This document shows positions 52,131 through 61,710 of a DNA stretch of 64,000 bases, in pieces. The first letter of the stretch is position 1. The number at the start of each line of letters is the position of its first letter. The notes under the pieces are model-generated. The model made no database searches. It was not told where the DNA came from and worked only from the letters and a program-made list of their open reading frames with translations. The stretch is from Filimonas zeae (GTDB lineage: Bacteria > Bacteroidota > Bacteroidia > Chitinophagales > Chitinophagaceae), in NCBI RefSeq assembly GCF_014641615.1, contig NZ_BMIB01000003.1:1364001-1428000 (forward strand), read 5' to 3'. The position numbers and the translations under genes were made by a program.

Positions 52131-53249
52131 CTATTTCAACAGTTTTTCCAACGTGGTATGTAATTCTTCCCCACGCAGGTTACGGGCCACCACTACCCCA
52201 TTTTTATCCAGTAACAGGCTGGTAGGCACCGACTTAACGCCAAACGCTGTGGCAGCTTCATTCTTCCAGCCTTTCAGGTCTGATACATGCGTCCAGGTTA
52301 AGCCATCTTTATGCACGGCGTTTAACCAGGCTTCTTTTTTATCATCCAGCGATACGCTCAGTATTTCAAATCCTTTGTCGTGGTACTTTTTGTAGGCAGC
52401 CACCACATTGGGGTTTTCTTTGCGGCAGGGTCCGCACCAGCTGGCCCAGAAGTCAATCAGTACATACTTGCCCTTAAAGTCAGATACCTTCACCAGTTTG
52501 CCCAGGGTATCCGGCTGTGTAAACTGCGGCTTTACTCCAATAGCGGTTCTGGCGTCAATCTTACGCGATTCTTCAATTTTTCTTCCGTACAGCGAAGCTT
52601 TGGCAGCGGGTGACAGTTGCGCATATTGCTTTGCCGCATTTTCCGGGTAAGGATACCCTACAAAGCGCTCATAGATAATATAGGCCGATACGGGTGAGGC
52701 AGGGTGCGCTTTTACAAAGGAATCTACCGCCAGGTAAAGCGTCTGGTCCAGCGCAGCAAAACCTTCTTTTACTTCGGCTTTCATCTGTGCTTTAACGGTG
52801 GTGTCTTTTTCTTTTTCCGCAGCATCCGATTTGCGGTACAGCGTGCCAGCTGTGGCCGTAATGGTACCCCATACGTTTTTCCATTGTTCATACTGCTTCT
52901 GCGCAGGGCCGCCGGCTACCCGCAGGTGGTTAAGGCTATCGCTGCTACCGGTAACCGCTGTGGTAACACCCGGCTCTGTAAATAACGACAGGCGGGCACG
53001 ATCGCCCGGAAACTGCAGTACAAAAAAATCTGCATCCTGCAGCGGCTTTTCAAAAGCAAATATGCCGTTGTTAATTATTACTGAATCCAGCACCGGTTTT
53101 TCGCCGGTATAGTTAGCCAGATATACTTTTCCGGTAAGGCCGGTGATATTGCCCGTAACCTTTAAGTTTTTCTGTTGTGCGGTTACTGCGGTATAACCTA
53201 TCAGTGCCACCGCCAGCATACAGCCCTGCTTAAATACGCTCTTTTTCAT
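52131..53249 (-). CDS. TlpA-like thioredoxin-fold protein, exported (locus C)
   Basis: 372 residues with a signal peptide (cleavage near AVTAQQKN). The N-terminal 130 residues resemble the DUF4369 beta domain (LKVTGNITGLTGKVYLANYT). The C-terminal thioredoxin domain has DFWASWCGPCRKENP with the CGPC motif and the cis-Pro in KSVPTSLLL. It is a periplasmic thiol oxidoreductase. Last gene of locus C, 6 bp after the PKD-like gene, so it is cotranscribed with a SusCD pair. Confidence 0.92.
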   Translation of the reverse strand: MKKSVFKQGCMLAVALIGYTAVTAQQKNLKVTGNITGLTGKVYLANYTGEKPVLDSVIINNGIFAFEKPLQDADFFVLQFPGDRARLSLFTEPGVTTAVTGSSDSLNHLRVAGGPAQKQYEQWKNVWGTITATAGTLYRKSDAAEKEKDTTVKAQMKAEVKEGFAALDQTLYLAVDSFVKAHPASPVSAYIIYERFVGYPYPENAAKQYAQLSPAAKASLYGRKIEESRKIDARTAIGVKPQFTQPDTLGKLVKVSDFKGKYVLIDFWASWCGPCRKENPNVVAAYKKYHDKGFEILSVSLDDKKEAWLNAVHKDGLTWTHVSDLKGWKNEAATAFGVKSVPTSLLLDKNGVVVARNLRGEELHTTLEKLLK

Positions 53250-53255
53250 TTCTGT

Positions 53256-54728
53256 TTATTTTGCTTTGTACCTGGTTGATACTACTTTACCCAGGCCTTC
53301 ATATTTTCTGATATAGGTATTGTTTTCCGGCTTACCGGTTATATCCAGCGTAAACTGATAAGCGTTGCCGGTACTGCCATTCCAGGTAGTGGCCAGCAGC
53401 TCAGTGGCAGAACGTTCCGGATCAATGGTGAGGGTGGTTACATTTTCACCCGCCGCAAACTCATAAATCAGCGAAGCGGTATTGGGGCCAATTTCATACA
53501 TGTACAGCTTATTACCAAAGGAATAGTAAATATAATCCAGCTGCAACGAGCTTACTGCCGCCGTAAGGTCTGCCGCGCCGGGTGCATTCATCTTTTGCTT
53601 TAACCGGGCGCTCTGCGCCACGTTCAGGTTCAGCTGCAGCAGATACGCATCACTACCCTGCTTCATTACCGCATTGTAAATATTAGCCTCGCGGCTTGCA
53701 CCCATATACAGCAGATCCATACCTACATTATCCGGGTCAAAAGCGGCAGCAGCATCCGGCGCGCTAAAGTGTACCAGATTACCATCCAGCCCGTAGGTAG
53801 CACCACGCAGGCCTATAAACCGCTTGCCGGTGGTTTCATAAAACGCCGCCAGATATAAGGAGGCGTTGAAGTTGCCTTTCAGCACAGCGGGTGCCATGCG
53901 GTAGCCGGACTTACCATCCAGCAATATTTCCGCGCCATACAGCACCGGTGGCGGAAACCCACCAAACCTGCGGATATGTACCAGGCCGTTGTTAATGGCC
54001 ACACCACAGTTGGCATAACCTTCCACCAGGTAAGTGTTTACCTGTGGTTTTTGTGTAGCAGGCGGATAAAAGAACCAGTTGTTAAACGATTTAATGCGCG
54101 CAAAACTCACCGGGCTTACTTCTATCCCTTCGTTTTCGCTGAACAGGTATACCTCTTTAGGGCTCAGCAGCGATGATACATCTACCTTTTTTACATCAGC
54201 CGGCAGCGATACACCATTCACCTGGCTGTAAGCCTTATTCAGCAGTTTACCGGAAGAGGTAATAATAGCCACATCACCCACACCCCCAATTTGCTCCAGC
54301 AGCAGCCAGCCCTCGCTAAAGCTGGAGGTAACAGCTACGGTGTAAAACAGATAACTGCTGATGCCGGTTACAGTATCTGTAGCTTTAAAAGTAACCGCAT
54401 AGTTGGCCGGAGCCAGATTAACAGCCGTATCCAGGTTGCGGCGATAGGAAAGTACGGTAACAGGAAACTGCTGCGAAGCGCTGGAAGGATCTATTAAACG
54501 GGCACTCCATTCATATTTCAGCACAGCTTCGGTACTGCCGGCAGATTGTATAATTACCGGTTTTACACGCAGCGTATCAAACTGAAGCACGGTAAAGGCT
54601 TTTCCGGCTGCATCATAATCAATACGTACGGTATCAATACCCACATAAGCATAGTTACCCTTGTCTTTATAGCACCCCCCGGCAACAATCAGTAATGCCA
54701 GGGTGGTTATGATCAGTAATGGTTTCAT
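53256..54728 (-). CDS. PKD-like family lipoprotein (locus C)
   Basis: 490 residues; lipobox Cys in AGGCYKDKGN. The order of the N-terminal part (GIDTVRIDY, LKYEWSARLIDPSS, YAVTFKATDTVTGISSYLFY) resembles the PKD-like domain proteins of Bacteroidota SusCD loci; the rest is a repetitive beta structure, possibly a propeller (EGWLLLEQIGGVGDVAII). Probably a surface lipoprotein that binds the ligand along with SusD. Located between the DUF4843-like gene and the thioredoxin gene. Confidence 0.82.
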   Translation of the reverse strand: MKPLLIITTLALLIVAGGCYKDKGNYAYVGIDTVRIDYDAAGKAFTVLQFDTLRVKPVIIQSAGSTEAVLKYEWSARLIDPSSASQQFPVTVLSYRRNLDTAVNLAPANYAVTFKATDTVTGISSYLFYTVAVTSSFSEGWLLLEQIGGVGDVAIITSSGKLLNKAYSQVNGVSLPADVKKVDVSSLLSPKEVYLFSENEGIEVSPVSFARIKSFNNWFFYPPATQKPQVNTYLVEGYANCGVAINNGLVHIRRFGGFPPPVLYGAEILLDGKSGYRMAPAVLKGNFNASLYLAAFYETTGKRFIGLRGATYGLDGNLVHFSAPDAAAAFDPDNVGMDLLYMGASREANIYNAVMKQGSDAYLLQLNLNVAQSARLKQKMNAPGAADLTAAVSSLQLDYIYYSFGNKLYMYEIGPNTASLIYEFAAGENVTTLTIDPERSATELLATTWNGSTGNAYQFTLDITGKPENNTYIRKYEGLGKVVSTRYKAK

Positions 54729-54746
54729 GGAAATCAGATTTAAGTA

Positions 54747-55442
54747 TTAGGGAAACACCACCCGCGCGCCGTTTTCATCTATCAGCGGGCCATTGGCCGC
54801 TTCATATTCCACCAGTGCCAGTTTGCATTTGGTAGCCATAGCCGCTGCCTGTGAAGGCAGCAACCCTGTAAAGCTGGTTACCTGCAATACCGATACTATA
54901 AAACGGAACTTAACATGGGAGTATGCACCAAAGGTGCTGGATAAGGTATACGTCCAGCTGGGTGGCACCACCCTGTCAGTAACGGTAAGCTTATACACCA
55001 GGTGGTTGCTATAACCCTGCTCCAGATCAGCCGAAGGTTTCAGCTGCACATATAGTTTCAGGGTATTATTAGCCATATCTGCCGTACGCTTCAGGTATAC
55101 CGGAATAGAATCTACATACCTGCCTGCATGCAGCACAGCCTTACCTATGGTATAATGGGTACCTGCTACCGCCGTGGAACTATCGGCAACCGTATACGAA
55201 ATAGTACGGTCTGCTGTGTTGCTGAAGCCCTGCACCCTTACCGGCAGGTATACCGTATCAGCAGTTTGCGTTACGGGCAGCAGAATAAAATTGTACGCAG
55301 CAGAATCCGGCATGTTTACACCCACACCCGAATAAAAGTAAATGGCGGGCTGGCTGCTGTACATATAAAAATCATCCTTTTTACAGCCGGGCAGTAACAT
55401 ACCTAAGCCGGCTGCTATTATTGCATAGAATACTGGTTTCAT
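54747..55442 (-). CDS. DUF4843-like lipoprotein (locus C)
   Basis: 231 residues, lipobox Cys in LLPGCKKDDF. After PAIYFYSGVG the sequence continues with beta strands (DTVYLPVRVQGFSNTADRTI, VAGTHYTIGKAVLHAG) typical of DUF4843 proteins, which nearly always accompany SusCD pairs. It may be a surface-exposed accessory binding protein. It lies 21 bp after SusD and 18 bp before the PKD-like gene, in one operon. Confidence 0.82.
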   Translation of the reverse strand: MKPVFYAIIAAGLGMLLPGCKKDDFYMYSSQPAIYFYSGVGVNMPDSAAYNFILLPVTQTADTVYLPVRVQGFSNTADRTISYTVADSSTAVAGTHYTIGKAVLHAGRYVDSIPVYLKRTADMANNTLKLYVQLKPSADLEQGYSNHLVYKLTVTDRVVPPSWTYTLSSTFGAYSHVKFRFIVSVLQVTSFTGLLPSQAAAMATKCKLALVEYEAANGPLIDENGARVVFP

Positions 55443-55463
55443 GTAAATTCATTTCAGGGGTAA

Positions 55464-56855
55464 TTAAAATCTGAACTCCTGCTCAGCCACAGGCACCGGC
55501 AGCAGAAACAAGGCGTTGCCGGCGGCAGAAGCACCGGGTACGGCTTCATTTCTTCTTTTGTAATAAAAGAACAACTGACCTGCCCCGTAAAACTCCTTCA
55601 CATACTCCTTCGCAATCTGTGCCTGCAACTCTGCGGTAGTAGTAGCCGTAATGGCCGGAATAAAACGGCCTTTAATATGCACCGAGTCTATATACGCTTT
55701 ACCTGCTGCCACATCCGTTTCCGCTTCTGCGGCTATATAATATAACTCCGGCAAGGTTATCAGCGGCACACGATTCAGCGCGTTATCGGCCGTCCAGTAT
55801 TTGGAAAAGAATACTGTGGTAGCGCCGGTTTGCAGCTGCCACCATAGCTTGTACCGTGGGTCAGATCCGTAGCCGGAAACCGTGTAATCGTAATTGGCTT
55901 TTAACGTGGCATCGCTCACCTGCAGATAACTGCGTTCGGGCAGTGTGCTGCCATTGGCCTTTTCGCTGAAATAGGTATCAGAAAGGGTTTGCAATCCAAA
56001 TACGCTCAGTGCAAAAATGCTTTCGGGGGTAAACACACGATCCGGTTTGGCAGCGCTGGCTTCGGCAGAAGTTATAAAGCGGTACTGCCCGCTGTTGATT
56101 ACCTGACGGGCATAATTGAGGGCCTGCGCTTTATTGCCCTTGTACAGGTATATACGCGCCAGCAAGGCTTTGGCAGCCCAGCGGCTAAAGCGAAAACCGT
56201 TGCCCTTGCCGGCATCCCATAAAAGCGTATCGGCTTTGGTAAGATCGCTGATGCAGCTGTCCAGCACGGCCGTAGTGCTAAGGCTGGCCTGCGGCGCTAC
56301 GGTAAAATTAACCATGTAAGGAATGGATCGTGCACCGGCATCTGCCGCAAAGGAAGGGGCAAACAAACGCAGCAGATCAAAATGCAGAAACGCACGGGTG
56401 CCCAGCGCCTGCCCTTTGTACAGGCGGTATTGCTGGTCAGATGCAAACACACCTTTGCCATTGGCCGCGTCTACATTCTTCAACAGAAAATTACATTGCG
56501 CCACGGCACCATACAGGCCGTACCAGCAACTATCGGTAAGTGCTTTTACCGTGCCATTGGCATAGTTGTATAAAGCAGCCTCGTAATACTGGTGAAAGGT
56601 ATTGGTTTTAATATTGGTGTAGCGCTGCGCCAGCACTTCTATTAAGGTAGTGGAAAGTGTGGCACCGTACAGGCTGCGCATAGCGCACTGGGTGTATGCA
56701 CCCACCATCACATCTTCAAAACCCTGCGCACTCGAAAACAGTTCTGCCTCATCTACCTGCGAAAGGGGTTTTACATCCAGCCATTTGTTACAGGCTGTAA
56801 GCCCCAGCAGCAACACACACAGCGGCGTCCATATATATCGGCGTAATAAATTCAT
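55464..56855 (-). CDS. RagB/SusD-family outer-membrane lipoprotein (locus C)
   Basis: 463 residues; lipobox Cys in LGLTACNKWLDV. EAELFSSAQGFEDVMVGAYT, NFLLKNVDA, GQALGTRAFLHFDLLRLF, WAAKALLARIYLYKGNKAQAL and TLPELYYIAAEAET are SusD hallmarks. It is shorter than SusD of locus A, which suggests a different ligand. It follows SusC by 21 bp. Confidence 0.94.
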   Translation of the reverse strand: MNLLRRYIWTPLCVLLLGLTACNKWLDVKPLSQVDEAELFSSAQGFEDVMVGAYTQCAMRSLYGATLSTTLIEVLAQRYTNIKTNTFHQYYEAALYNYANGTVKALTDSCWYGLYGAVAQCNFLLKNVDAANGKGVFASDQQYRLYKGQALGTRAFLHFDLLRLFAPSFAADAGARSIPYMVNFTVAPQASLSTTAVLDSCISDLTKADTLLWDAGKGNGFRFSRWAAKALLARIYLYKGNKAQALNYARQVINSGQYRFITSAEASAAKPDRVFTPESIFALSVFGLQTLSDTYFSEKANGSTLPERSYLQVSDATLKANYDYTVSGYGSDPRYKLWWQLQTGATTVFFSKYWTADNALNRVPLITLPELYYIAAEAETDVAAGKAYIDSVHIKGRFIPAITATTTAELQAQIAKEYVKEFYGAGQLFFYYKRRNEAVPGASAAGNALFLLPVPVAEQEFRF

Positions 56856-56876
56856 AATCGGGGTATTTCAAAAACA

Positions 56877-59800
56877 TTAAAAAGTGGTTTGTAAAAGCAG
56901 CGTAAACGTTTGGCTGAAAGGATAGTCCAGCCCCCGCTCCTGTTTCACACTGGATAAGCGAAACAGTTGCCCGGTGTATGCCGTAATACGGGTGTTGCTT
57001 ACATGCAGCCTTTTGTTCAGCTTATCTGAAAAACGATAGTATACCGATAAGCTTTCGCAGGTAAGAAAGTTATAGTTCTGCACAAACCGCGAGGTAGGTA
57101 AGGTTGGCCCTTCGCTGATGCTGTAGCCATCGGGCGTTACAATGCCTTTGAAAAAGGTATGATCGCCGGGCTTTTGCCAGCGTTGTGTGTATACCCTTCT
57201 GTCTACATTGTATAAGATGTTCGCATTCTCCACCCGGTCTGCCAGGGTTTGGTTATACACCTGCCCGCCTATGCGGTAACGGAAATACACGTTCATGCCA
57301 ATGCCCTTTATTTCCGCATTGCCACCAAAAGTGCCTTCCACATCTGCACGGCTGTCACCTGTAATCTGCTGATCCAGGTTGCTGTATACATTGGTGGTTT
57401 TGCCTTCGCGGTTCAGGAATATTTCACGGCCGTTACCAGGGTCAATGCCCAGCGAGCGTACGGCCCAGATAGCGGTGGGCGATTGCCCTTCCGCATACCT
57501 CACCAGCGGTTTGGTGCTTTTGCTGGTATCTGCCGTTCTGTTCAATGCATCCAGCGAGTTAGATATGCGGGTATATTTTCCTTTGGAAGAAAAAATATTG
57601 GCAAATACCGATACCATACCACGCTTTTTCGCGTACAGCGTAAGGTTGGTATACAATTCCCAGCCTTTGTTCTGTAAATCGCCCAGGTTGGCGTTATAGC
57701 TGGTGAAACCGGTAGAAGGTGCCGTATTAATAGTAGCCAGTGCACCCTGCGTTTTTTCTACAAAGTAGTTAGCCGTAACCGTTAAGCGGTTAAACAGCGT
57801 AACGTCTGCACCAATGTTCTGCTTGCGCGTTTGCTGCCAGGCCAGATCGGGGTTGCCCCAGCCGCGCAGGTACACGCCTATGCTGTTGTTATAGGTTCTG
57901 TCGGTATAATATTGCGCAGTAGTATTACCCAGGTAGGTAGGAAAATTCTGCGAGCCGGTATAGCCGAAGGAATACCGCAGCTTTAAACGATCCAGTCCGC
58001 GTACATGCGCCAGCAAACGCTCCTTATGCAGGTTCCAGCCCGCACCTGCCGACCAGAAGTTGGCAAAGCGGTTATTGGAACCGAACAGCGAAGAACCATC
58101 CAGGCGGTAACTGAGATCGAGCAGATACCGGTTATCGTACGAGTAGCTGAGGTTGGCCAGATAACCTGCCAGCCTGCTTTTAGATTCGTAGCCCGAAGGT
58201 TTGCTATCCCGCGCATAACGCACGGCGTTATAGATTTCGCTGAGGCGCTGGTTAGGAAAACCGGTGGCCTGTATGGCGTAGATATTCTCGCTGGTATTGC
58301 TGAAATTAAAACCGGCAGTGGCAAATATCAGATGCTGATTAAACACCTTGTTTACATCGCCGGTTAAATATCCTTCGTAGTAATTACGCTGGCCTTCTGC
58401 TTTTGCATAAGAACCCTTTCTGTCGTAATCTGCCGCAGCCAGTGCTGCAAACGATGTATGGGTAGCGGGCAAAAAAACATCGCTCTGGTTTTTCTGCAGC
58501 TGCATTGAAAAGCGGCCGTTAAGGCGCAGCCAGTTGGTAGCCTGGTATTGTATGCTGAAGTTATCGGTTATATTCTGGTACTTCTGCCGGTCTACCACAT
58601 TAATGGTTGCATTAAACAGCGGGTTTATAAAAATACCGTAACTGTTGTTGGCGGTACCGTATACCAGCTGTCCGTTTTCCTGATACAGCTTTTCTACTTC
58701 ATACACCAGTTTGCCATTGGCATCGTAAGGCGACCAGTAAGGGTTCATAGCCGCATAGGTGCTGAAGTTGCCATAGGGTGAGTTATTGGCAGTATTAAAA
58801 GTTAAGGTAACATCGTTCTTAAACAACAACCTGTTTACGCGGTAACTGAGGTACGAGTTGGCCATGATGTTATCGCGGCCGGATTGTTTCATTACCCCTG
58901 CCCTTTTATCGTAGGTAAGTCCTATGCCGTATAACACACCACCCGCGCCCCCTTCCAGCAATATATTGTGTTTGCTGCCCCAGGCCGTACGCAATGGCTG
59001 CGAAAGCCAGTAGGTATTTACGCCACGTTTTACCTGTGCCAGCCGGGCGTTGTATAATACGTTCAGGTTTTCCTGGCTGGAGTTAATACTGCTTTTGTAC
59101 ACGCCGCCCTTCAGTTCCAGGTCCAGCTTTTCCGCTGCATTCAGCAAATCGTAATCGCGCAGGTCGGGCGCTTCTACATTTACCGCGCCGTTATAACTCA
59201 TGCGCAGGCGGCCATCTTTGGGGGCAATGGTTTCAATAATCACCACACCGTTGGCGGCACGCGAACCATAAATAGCGGTAGCGCTGGCATCTTTCAGTAT
59301 ACTTACTTTGGCTACGCGGTTTACATCCAGATCGCTGATGCGCTGTAAAGGCACTTCAAACCCATCCAGAATAAACAAAGGCGTGTTTACCTTATTGGTG
59401 CTGTAACCAAACACATCATTGCTGCTTGTGCCCAGGCCAGGGTTGGCTATACTGTTTCCGCCCCGTATCTGCACATCGGGCAGGGCATTGGGGTTTGAAC
59501 CTACAGAAATGTTCTCCGGCAGCTGAAAAGAAGGGTCCAGCACACTGATGGCTGCAATAAGCCCGGTGTTGGATACGCGGTTAATCTGCTCTGTGGTAAA
59601 GGAAGAGGCTGCACCCGTAAAGTTCTGCGCCGGGCGGGCATAAATACCGTTCAGCACCACGTCGTTTAACGATTGCGTAGTGGTAGCCAGCCTTACTTCC
59701 ACCACACCACGGGTATTGGCTGCTACGGTTATCTCTTTAGGTTCGTACCCCACATAGGTAACCACCAGTAAAGCACCGGCAGCTGCTTCCAGGGTAAACT

Positions 59801-60317
59801 TACCATTGGCATCGGTAAACACGGCTTTTTTAGTACCCTTCAGCGTTACAGAGGCACCGGCCAGCGGGTTACCGGTTTTATCATCCTTTACCAGCCCTTC
59901 TGTTTTAACAGGTACGGGTGGCGGCGCAGCCTGCTCTGCAGTAACCCGGGCCACTGTTTTTTCCGTTAACACAATGGTGGTACCTACAATTTTATAGGTA
60001 AGCTGCTGGTTTTGCAGGCAGGCATCCATTACCTCCTGTAACGAGGCCTGCGATACATGAATACTTACCGGTTGCGCGCGTTGCAGTAAACGCGTATCGC
60101 ACAGGAACAAGTAACCGGTTTGCTTTTTTACCTGATTAAATACCTTTTGCAACGGTACCTCTTCCACGTTCAATGTTACCTTCTGGGAAAAGCCACGGGC
60201 CGCAACCTGCAGGCTTGCCAGTAGTACAACTACCGTTGTTAGTTTCATAATGAGTACAGTTTTGGATAGCAGCCGCCTTTGCAGCGTGCAGACTCTGCTA
60301 CGTGCGCTTAAATACAT
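56877..60317 (-). CDS. SusC/RagA-family TonB-dependent channel with STN domain (locus C)
   Basis: 1146 residues. The signal peptide is unusually long; MKLTTVVVLLASLQVAARGF at residue 24 is a possible internal start. The STN domain (about 50-115: VPLQKVFNQVKKQTGYLFLC, ASLQEVMDACLQNQQLTYKI) is the contact for FecR. The regulatory domain (KTGNPLAGASVTLKGTKKAV) and plug (PLFILDGFEVPLQ, VAKVSILKDASATAIYGSRA) precede the barrel, which ends in FTLLLQTTF. As STN and FecR/sigma are both present, this receptor senses its own ligand. Confidence 0.95.
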   Translation of the reverse strand: MYLSARSRVCTLQRRLLSKTVLIMKLTTVVVLLASLQVAARGFSQKVTLNVEEVPLQKVFNQVKKQTGYLFLCDTRLLQRAQPVSIHVSQASLQEVMDACLQNQQLTYKIVGTTIVLTEKTVARVTAEQAAPPPVPVKTEGLVKDDKTGNPLAGASVTLKGTKKAVFTDANGKFTLEAAAGALLVVTYVGYEPKEITVAANTRGVVEVRLATTTQSLNDVVLNGIYARPAQNFTGAASSFTTEQINRVSNTGLIAAISVLDPSFQLPENISVGSNPNALPDVQIRGGNSIANPGLGTSSNDVFGYSTNKVNTPLFILDGFEVPLQRISDLDVNRVAKVSILKDASATAIYGSRAANGVVIIETIAPKDGRLRMSYNGAVNVEAPDLRDYDLLNAAEKLDLELKGGVYKSSINSSQENLNVLYNARLAQVKRGVNTYWLSQPLRTAWGSKHNILLEGGAGGVLYGIGLTYDKRAGVMKQSGRDNIMANSYLSYRVNRLLFKNDVTLTFNTANNSPYGNFSTYAAMNPYWSPYDANGKLVYEVEKLYQENGQLVYGTANNSYGIFINPLFNATINVVDRQKYQNITDNFSIQYQATNWLRLNGRFSMQLQKNQSDVFLPATHTSFAALAAADYDRKGSYAKAEGQRNYYEGYLTGDVNKVFNQHLIFATAGFNFSNTSENIYAIQATGFPNQRLSEIYNAVRYARDSKPSGYESKSRLAGYLANLSYSYDNRYLLDLSYRLDGSSLFGSNNRFANFWSAGAGWNLHKERLLAHVRGLDRLKLRYSFGYTGSQNFPTYLGNTTAQYYTDRTYNNSIGVYLRGWGNPDLAWQQTRKQNIGADVTLFNRLTVTANYFVEKTQGALATINTAPSTGFTSYNANLGDLQNKGWELYTNLTLYAKKRGMVSVFANIFSSKGKYTRISNSLDALNRTADTSKSTKPLVRYAEGQSPTAIWAVRSLGIDPGNGREIFLNREGKTTNVYSNLDQQITGDSRADVEGTFGGNAEIKGIGMNVYFRYRIGGQVYNQTLADRVENANILYNVDRRVYTQRWQKPGDHTFFKGIVTPDGYSISEGPTLPTSRFVQNYNFLTCESLSVYYRFSDKLNKRLHVSNTRITAYTGQLFRLSSVKQERGLDYPFSQTFTLLLQTTF

Positions 60318-60390
60318 ACTTTTGTAGTCTTGGTTTTAAACAATGATCAATTACACGTCAGTTCTTTTTTGTTGTAAAAGCCATTTATAG

Positions 60391-60420
60391 CCAGGGGTGC
60401 GGGAACACTCCTGGTTTTTT
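60391..60420. promoter_or_regulatory. Hairpin between FecR and receptor genes (locus C)
   Basis: CCAGGGGTG / CACTCCTGG (one G-U wobble) with a 6-nt loop and TTTTTT on the plus strand, 74 bp upstream of the SusC ATG; the counterpart of the hairpin at 48609. Confidence 0.5.
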
Positions 60421-60462
60421 ATGCTTTTACCCTGTGTGCATTACCTCATAAGCATTGGATTT

Positions 60463-61695
60463 TTAATGATGGAATATGATAAGCGTTTTGTTTTCCAGTT
60501 TACAATGCAGCCCTCCGGCCTTTAAAATTTCCACTGCCTGCTCCAGCCCTGCTTCCTTTTGCACATACCCATCCAGCGGTATATCAGGCACGCCATTGGG
60601 GTATACCACCGTTACATCGTACCAACGCGCTACCTGCCGCATTACCGTGGCTATATCTGCGTTGTTCAACTGCAGCTGCCCGTTTTTCCAGGCCAGTACT
60701 GCCTCCATATCTGCCGGTGTTACCCGCCAGGTATCTTCCGCTGCACTCAGCTGCTGGCCGGGTTGCAGCAGCGTACTCCTGTTTTCCTTTGTTACCCGCA
60801 CCGCCCCATTCACCAGCGTAGTTTGTGCCAGCGGCTCATCGTCATAACACTTCATATTAAAAGCCGTACCCAGTACCTGGGTTTGCAGCCGGTTGTTTGT
60901 TACTATAAACGGTGCCTGGGTATTGGCAGCCACTTCAAAATAACCTTCACCGGTAAGGGCTACCTGCCGCTGCCCGTGTGCAAAAGCCAGCGGGTAAGTG
61001 AGGGAGGATACCGCATTCAGCCAAACACGCGTACCATCGGGCAGCGTAAGCTGAAAAGGATTGCCTCTGGGCGTGGTAATGGTATTATAGCGTAAGGCGA
61101 GTGTACTGTCTGTAGCTGCGGCGGCGTTGTATTGCAGGCTGCCATTGCGGAATACCAGCCGGGTACCGTTTTCAGCGGTAATTTCTCCGTTGCCCAGGCT
61201 ATCTAATGCCAGTTTACGGCCATCAGATAACGTAAGCACGGTACCCCGCGCCGTGGCGGTATCTGCCACAGGCTGCTGCGCAGTGGGGCTACCCGGTTTA
61301 CCCTGCGGGCGGTATTGCAGCCATAACCAGCTGGCACCCGCCAGCAGTACCACAGCAGCGGCTACCTGCCACCAGCGGCGCAGGGGCAGCCTGCGGGCAG
61401 CAACGGCGGGCAGCTTATCGGCAGCCAGTATTTCCTTTGCCAGCGCGTACAGCTCCGGTGTAAGCGCTGCTTCCGCTGCAGAATCAGGCACGTGGTGAAA
61501 AGCGTTCAGCGCGGCAATCACCCTCCCCTCCTCATCCTGCGCAATCAGGGTAAGCATTTCGGTAATTTCTTCCTGCGTAGCCTGCCGGCTGCGCGCCTGT
61601 TCCATTAAATATTGTAGGCGGTGGTGGGTATACACAGTTTTTGTTTTGGCGTAATAAAATACCTGCTCTGCTGAGTACGACTCAGCAGCAAACAT
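60463..61695 (-). CDS. FecR-family anti-sigma factor (locus C)
   Basis: 410 residues. The exact start is uncertain: MEQARSRQATQEEITEML at residue 31 is an alternative. A membrane helix lies near 105-125 (RRWWQVAAAVVLLAGASWLW). The FecR domain has GTVLTLSDGRKLALDS, TLPDGTRVWLNAVSSLTYP, YFEVAANTQAPFIV and VLGTAFNMKCY, and a C-terminal STN-like region (ADIATVMRQVARWYDVTVVY) ends the protein. It has the long insert between two DG repeats seen in SusCD-linked FecR. Confidence 0.92.
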   Translation of the reverse strand: MFAAESYSAEQVFYYAKTKTVYTHHRLQYLMEQARSRQATQEEITEMLTLIAQDEEGRVIAALNAFHHVPDSAAEAALTPELYALAKEILAADKLPAVAARRLPLRRWWQVAAAVVLLAGASWLWLQYRPQGKPGSPTAQQPVADTATARGTVLTLSDGRKLALDSLGNGEITAENGTRLVFRNGSLQYNAAAATDSTLALRYNTITTPRGNPFQLTLPDGTRVWLNAVSSLTYPLAFAHGQRQVALTGEGYFEVAANTQAPFIVTNNRLQTQVLGTAFNMKCYDDEPLAQTTLVNGAVRVTKENRSTLLQPGQQLSAAEDTWRVTPADMEAVLAWKNGQLQLNNADIATVMRQVARWYDVTVVYPNGVPDIPLDGYVQKEAGLEQAVEILKAGGLHCKLENKTLIIFHH

Positions 61696-61710
61696 TTTAT
61701 ACTGTCTGTT

